From Muribaculaceae bacterium (lineage in GTDB: Bacteria > Bacteroidota > Bacteroidia > Bacteroidales > Muribaculaceae): a stretch of 8,431 bases of DNA. Each line of letters starts with the position of its first letter. Positions within the stretch are counted from its first letter, which is position 1. This document shows, one piece after another, positions 6,118 through 8,431 of the stretch. Made by a program: the position numbers and the translations under genes. The notes under the pieces were generated by a model. That model was not told the DNA's origin. It saw only the letters and a program-made list of their open reading frames with translations, and did no database searches. The DNA is taken from contig VSPO01000136.1 in NCBI GenBank assembly GCA_009775375.1, positions 1 through 8,431 of the forward strand, read 5' to 3'.

Positions 6118-6897
6118 TCAGAGGAGCCGGATTATTGCATCAATGGCTTTTGTCCCTAACTTCTCGTCGAATATCTTGATGCAGAGGGCATCCCGGCGAG
6201 ATACTATGGTTCCCTTTGATATGCCGAGCAGGGCAGCCATCTGCGATGGCCTGAAATGACACTTTATCAATAGGGCAGTGTGAAGCTCTGTGGATGTGAT
6301 CTTGCTTAGAGTAAGGAGTTTAAGATTCTTTTTAAATTCGGGAGAGACTTGGAGCACTAACAGCTCCAAGTCTTCCCAAACGGCTGAGCCATATTTCAAA
6401 ATCCGGTGATTGGAAATGTATTCCAGAAGTCTGTTATAGATATCCGACTCATATATGATTCTATTTAATGCCGCTGACTTCTCCTTCTGATACACTTCGA
6501 GCAACTCCTTCCTCAGTCTATCCCTCAGCTCCATTTCCGCTTTGCAGGTTAGAATCAATGATTTGTTGGGATCAGCAATCTTTTCCAGACGATGTGTCTC
6601 ATCCCCGGCTTCGAAATGCTCCGGCTCATCATGGCCGTAGCCTGTCTGTCGGGTTTCGTCTTTCTGCTGAGGCGGAATTGCCATCGCCACCAACCTTGTT
6701 GAGCCGTCGGGGAGCTGACAGGTTGACAGCGAGAAATCGTTGGGCGCATTGCAGACCCAGTCCAGGAGAATGTGTCCACGGTCAGGGTCGATAAGAATGC
6801 TTATATCCCCTGACCTGAAGACAAAAGGCTCTTTGACGGAGTTTACCTTGAATCCCCTGATTTCTATCGATCTTAGCCTCCTGATGGATTTACTCAT
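6118..6897 (-). CDS. HTH transcriptional regulator, candidate regulator of the RiPP operon
   Basis: The 259-aa protein has no signal or membrane segment. Residues 8-75 form a strand-rich domain that I do not recognise ('FVFRSGDISILIDPDRGHILLDWV'). An acidic/polar linker (76-105) and a helical region (115-170, 'ELRDRLRKELLEVYQKEKSA') follow. The C-terminal part (about 172-259) resembles the DNA-binding end of Bacteroidetes TPR regulators: 'WEDLELLV', 'SPEFKKNLKLL', then an HTH at 201-245 with 'IKCHFRPSQMAALLGISKGT', then 'KIFDEK...AIDAIIRLL'. TPRs and membrane helix are absent, so input must come through the novel N-terminal domain. It lies 254 bp upstream of the precursor, same strand, beside the tandem repeats at the operon promoter; control of the operon is inferred. 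The start at 6897 lacks a clear Shine-Dalgarno site. The MITE-like element ends 72 bp upstream, and only a weak -7-like TAACTTTC (6948-6941) remains. Confidence 0.75.
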   Translation of the reverse strand: MSKSIRRLRSIEIRGFKVNSVKEPFVFRSGDISILIDPDRGHILLDWVCNAPNDFSLSTCQLPDGSTRLVAMAIPPQQKDETRQTGYGHDEPEHFEAGDETHRLEKIADPNKSLILTCKAEMELRDRLRKELLEVYQKEKSAALNRIIYESDIYNRLLEYISNHRILKYGSAVWEDLELLVLQVSPEFKKNLKLLTLSKITSTELHTALLIKCHFRPSQMAALLGISKGTIVSRRDALCIKIFDEKLGTKAIDAIIRLL

Positions 6898-6969
6898 AAT
6901 TAATGAGGTGGTTGTTTATACTTGTTGTGCAGTTGGAGATGAAAGTTATAATTCTATGTCGTTAAGAAT

Positions 6970-7135
6970 TAAGTAAGTGTTCAGATTATTCCTATACTTG
7001 TCTTATCCAATCTAAGCGCTGGATTTCAACTCGTGATTCAGTTATGATGGAACCCCATCACGCCATCATCACAAGTCGAAATCCCGACCCTCATATTGGC
7101 AATCCATGTATAGGAATAATCTGAACACTTACTTA
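6970..7135. mobile_element. MITE-like element, 166 bp with perfect 28-bp terminal inverted repeats
   Basis: Positions 6970-6997 and 7108-7135 are exact reverse complements (28 of 28), beginning TAAGTAAGTGTTCAG. A TA dinucleotide sits at both outer ends, consistent with a TA target duplication, in which case the repeats proper are 26 bp. The interior also folds back: 7021-7036 pairs with the 16 bases ending about 7084 with two mismatches, both of which become G-U pairs in minus-strand RNA. It encodes no protein. It sits between the regulator and the DUF3244-like gene; its right arm supplies the TAA at which the frameshifted DUF3244-like frame ends. No transposase is present, so it would be mobilised in trans. 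The IS family is not identified. Confidence 0.75.
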
Positions 7136-7543
7136 GTAGGGATTTAGCGACCTCCGAAACATTATAAAGGAATCATCAAACCTCAATATATCCAATAGCG
7201 TACCAGCTATCGGATTCGATGCGGATATAGAACCCGGGGTGATTGATTCAGGAATACTCAAAATAGCATATATTGAGTCTGCTGAATCAACGAGGTTTCC
7301 ATGCACATCATATACAAATACTGAGGCTTCGCAATCATTTGAACTGAGAATATCTATGGTAAGATTATCGGAATCGTATACTATATCTATGGATGGGAGT
7401 TGAGCCGGAGCTCTCTCTATGCTATTCCCAATTGTCGTATTCGACTTTCGATGCACGGTGGCTTTGTCTGTTGATTTGCCGGCGAAGGCTGGCATTGTTG
7501 GTAGGGAAAACAGAATTCCCATGATGAGCAGAAGTTTTTTCAT
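7133..7543 (-). CDS. Small secreted DUF3244-like protein, frameshifted near its C-terminus
   Basis: The frame as it stands gives 136 aa, starting with a Sec signal peptide (MKKLLLIMGILFSLPTMPAFA, cleavage after Ala21). A strand-rich Ig-like part follows: 'SIDIVYDSDNLTIDIL' (51-66) and 'ASVFVYDVHGNLVDS' (73-87). This resembles DUF3244/PF11589-type small secreted Bacteroidales proteins. After Pro103 the frame degenerates. One added C in the CCCC run (plus 7236-7239) restores a natural ending, GFYIRIESDSWYAIGYIEV, followed by tandem stops TGATGA (7178-7173), for 122 aa in total. The present frame instead runs on 33 codons into the MITE-like element. A one-base deletion is the simplest explanation; sequencing error or strain-level phase variation are alternatives. 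It has its own promoter. Function is unknown; no link to the RiPP operon is seen. Confidence 0.7.
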   Translation of the reverse strand: MKKLLLIMGILFSLPTMPAFAGKSTDKATVHRKSNTTIGNSIERAPAQLPSIDIVYDSDNLTIDILSSNDCEASVFVYDVHGNLVDSADSIYAILSIPESITPGSISASNPIAGTLLDILRFDDSFIMFRRSLNPY

Positions 7544-7571
7544 ACTATGGTAGTTTTTTGAATTTATGCTG

Positions 7572-7603
7572 CAAAATTACCACACTAAAAGTTTGCATAC
7601 AAG
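7572..7603 (-). promoter_or_regulatory. Bacteroidetes-type promoter of the DUF3244-like gene
   Basis: The minus strand has TAATTTTG (7579-7572), identical to the -7 octamer of the RiPP promoter, with CTTG (7603-7600) 20 bp upstream, three of four bases of the -33 TTTG. The leader would be only about 20 nt before the ATG at 7543. Confidence 0.6.
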
Positions 7604-7704
7604 AATAAAAGTTTGACATTTAAAATTTTTATGTCGCTTACTATTAATATCTTATCAAATCAGTTTATGGAATTTCATATTCAAGAAAACAAAAAGTTTG
7701 ACAT
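7587..7704. repeat. Three copies of AAAAGTTTG(A)CAT around the DUF3244-like promoter
   Basis: AAAAGTTTGACAT occurs exactly at 7607-7619 and 7692-7704, and a shorter form AAAAGTTTGCAT at 7587-7598. The first two copies in order (7587, 7607) are 20 bp apart; one lies in the promoter spacer and the other just upstream of the -33 element, as regulator sites often do. The third lies near the end of the neighbouring HTH gene remnant. A regulatory role is inferred. Confidence 0.4.
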
Positions 7705-7730
7705 CCTCCCCTTTTTATATGTTTTTATGT

Positions 7731-7758
7731 TGGTTGCAGTGCTATCCAATGGTTGCAG
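7731..7758. repeat. Short direct repeat TGGTTGCAG, two copies
   Basis: TGGTTGCAG occurs at 7731-7739 and 7750-7758, 19 bp apart, in the gap just past the stop of the HTH fragment. It may be a binding site or the scar of a small duplication; nothing decides between them. Confidence 0.35.
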
Positions 7759-7780
7759 AATTATAACTTAGAGTGCGCTC

Positions 7781-8248
7781 TTACGATTTCTTCATTAGAT
7801 TACGGATATGAAGTCCCAGATTCGTGTCATCCTGGTTAAGACCAAGTTTCTTACGAATATCGGTACTCATATGGTAGTGGCGTTTTATTTGTATATACGC
7901 GCCAATTTCTTTCCCTCTTAATCCGATGGCGTATAGACAGACGTAATTTTGTTCTGCTTCGTTAAGACCATGTTTTTCCAAGTATGCCATGAAATCTGGG
8001 TGGGATGCTTTAAATGCAAGACGAGTGGAATCCATAAAGCTTTTTCTGTCTTCAGTCACTTGGTTTATCCATTTATCGTAGGGTTTTGCATAAGCATCGT
8101 TATCCGTAATTTTAGCTGCTAATAATCCATTTAAAATACCGACGCGCTCCTGAATGGAATCTAAAATAGGTTTTGCCAGTTTGGATTCGGTCAATAAATT
8201 TTTTAACTGCTCTTCTTCAGTTTCAAGCCCAGAAATTTTTAATCTCAT
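7781..8248 (-). CDS. C-terminal fragment of a coiled-coil/HTH regulator (TPR-regulator class)
   Basis: From the first available ATG this frame gives 155 aa: a coiled coil (1-30, 'LETEEEQLKNLL'), a helical region (31-95), and a C-terminal LuxR-like HTH from about 85 ('SHPDFMAYLEKHGLNEAEQ', then 'LYAIGLRGKEIGAYIQIKRHYHMSTDIRKKLGL') ending 'NLGLHIRNLMKKS'. This end is typical of Bacteroidetes regulators that carry N-terminal TPRs, one membrane helix and a coiled coil, usually 500-600 aa. The coiled coil clearly continues upstream of the ATG for about 39 codons without a start codon until TAG (8368-8366), so the ATG at 8248 is probably not the native start and the gene is a remnant. If translated, the fragment might still bind DNA. 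It precedes the DUF3244-like gene in the same direction, a natural target for it. Confidence 0.65.
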   Translation of the reverse strand: MRLKISGLETEEEQLKNLLTESKLAKPILDSIQERVGILNGLLAAKITDNDAYAKPYDKWINQVTEDRKSFMDSTRLAFKASHPDFMAYLEKHGLNEAEQNYVCLYAIGLRGKEIGAYIQIKRHYHMSTDIRKKLGLNQDDTNLGLHIRNLMKKS

Positions 8249-8431
8249 ATTTTCAAGGGCATGTCTGTGGCATTCTAATTCCAGCTCAGCGTTATGTTTC
8301 TTCTCTCGGAGATTTTCATTTTCAAGTTGTAATCTTGATTGCTCATGTTCTGAAATAGAAGTTGTCTAAACTTATTTCGATATGTTAATGATACAGTAAA
8401 ATAATTAAAATACAGCGCATTCCGCAAAGGA
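8249..8431 (-). pseudogene. Upstream remnant of the TPR/coiled-coil/HTH regulator, frameshifted and cut by the window edge
   Basis: In frame with the HTH fragment, 8365-8249 encodes coiled-coil sequence (SEHEQSRLQLENENLREK, then more Glu/Leu/Lys heptads) with no start codon. A second frame, open from the window edge (8430) to about 8350, reads '...LTYRNKFRQLLFQ', which looks like the basic segment that follows the membrane helix in this regulator class. Adding one G at about 8350 would join the two as ...RQLLFQ-EHEQSRLQ.... This supports a single-base deletion in a once longer gene. A third frame (8420-8390) gives a hydrophobic 'CILIILLYH', so further indels are possible. The join is inferred, and the rest of the gene lies outside the window. 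Confidence 0.5.

Noticed and set aside
7021..7084. Interior fold-back of the MITE-like element considered as an independent terminator or small RNA
   Set aside because: It lies symmetrically within the terminal inverted repeats and has no T-run or promoter of its own, so it is best treated as part of the element.

Overview
The window looks like a gut-type member of the Bacteroidales (Bacteroides/Prevotella/Muribaculaceae-like). Three things point there: promoters of the Bacteroidetes form TTTG-N20-TAnnTTTG, A-rich leaders without strong Shine-Dalgarno sites, and protein families largely confined to this phylum (GLPGLI family, DUF3244-like secreted proteins, a TonB receptor of Bacteroidetes type, HTH regulators of the TPR-regulator class). 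All supported genes lie on the minus strand, so transcription runs from high to low coordinates. No gene-free stretch exceeds about 255 bases.

Core (62-5978): one tight operon for a radical-SAM-modified peptide (RiPP). In order of transcription it holds a promoter (5947-5978) with upstream tandem 11-bp repeats; a 76-aa precursor with a canonical double-glycine leader and a Cys-rich core (5633-5863); a stem-loop over the precursor stop codon (5616-5637); a TonB-dependent outer-membrane receptor (3253-5607); a GLPGLI-family secreted protein (2345-3220); a radical SAM/SPASM peptide maturase (934-2343); and a cysteine-motif-less pseudo-rSAM partner (62-931) that appears to lack its usual C-terminal part. 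Gaps between genes are 25, 32, 1 and 2 bp. The precursor, maturase and pseudo-rSAM match, from memory, the three-part 'GG-Bacteroidales' system (TIGR04148/04149/04150). The simplest reading is that the maturase, helped by the pseudo-rSAM, modifies the core peptide; a C39-type protease/exporter encoded elsewhere cleaves after Gly-Gly and exports it; and the receptor and GLPGLI protein handle the product, or the product with a ligand, at the outer membrane. The last step is inference.

Upstream control region (5864-6969): a 259-aa HTH regulator (6118-6897) in the same orientation as the operon is the best candidate for its control. Its C-terminal third resembles the output domain of Bacteroidetes TPR regulators, but its N-terminus is a different soluble domain.

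Decayed flank (6970-8431): a 166-bp MITE-like element with perfect 28-bp terminal inverted repeats (6970-7135), a small secreted DUF3244-like gene broken by a one-base frameshift (7133-7543), and the C-terminal remnant of a TPR/coiled-coil/HTH regulator (7781-8248) whose upstream part is frameshifted and runs off the window. GC content differs sharply inside the operon: the maturase and pseudo-rSAM are AT-rich, while the receptor and GLPGLI genes are near 50-55% GC, which suggests that the operon was assembled from modules of different origin.
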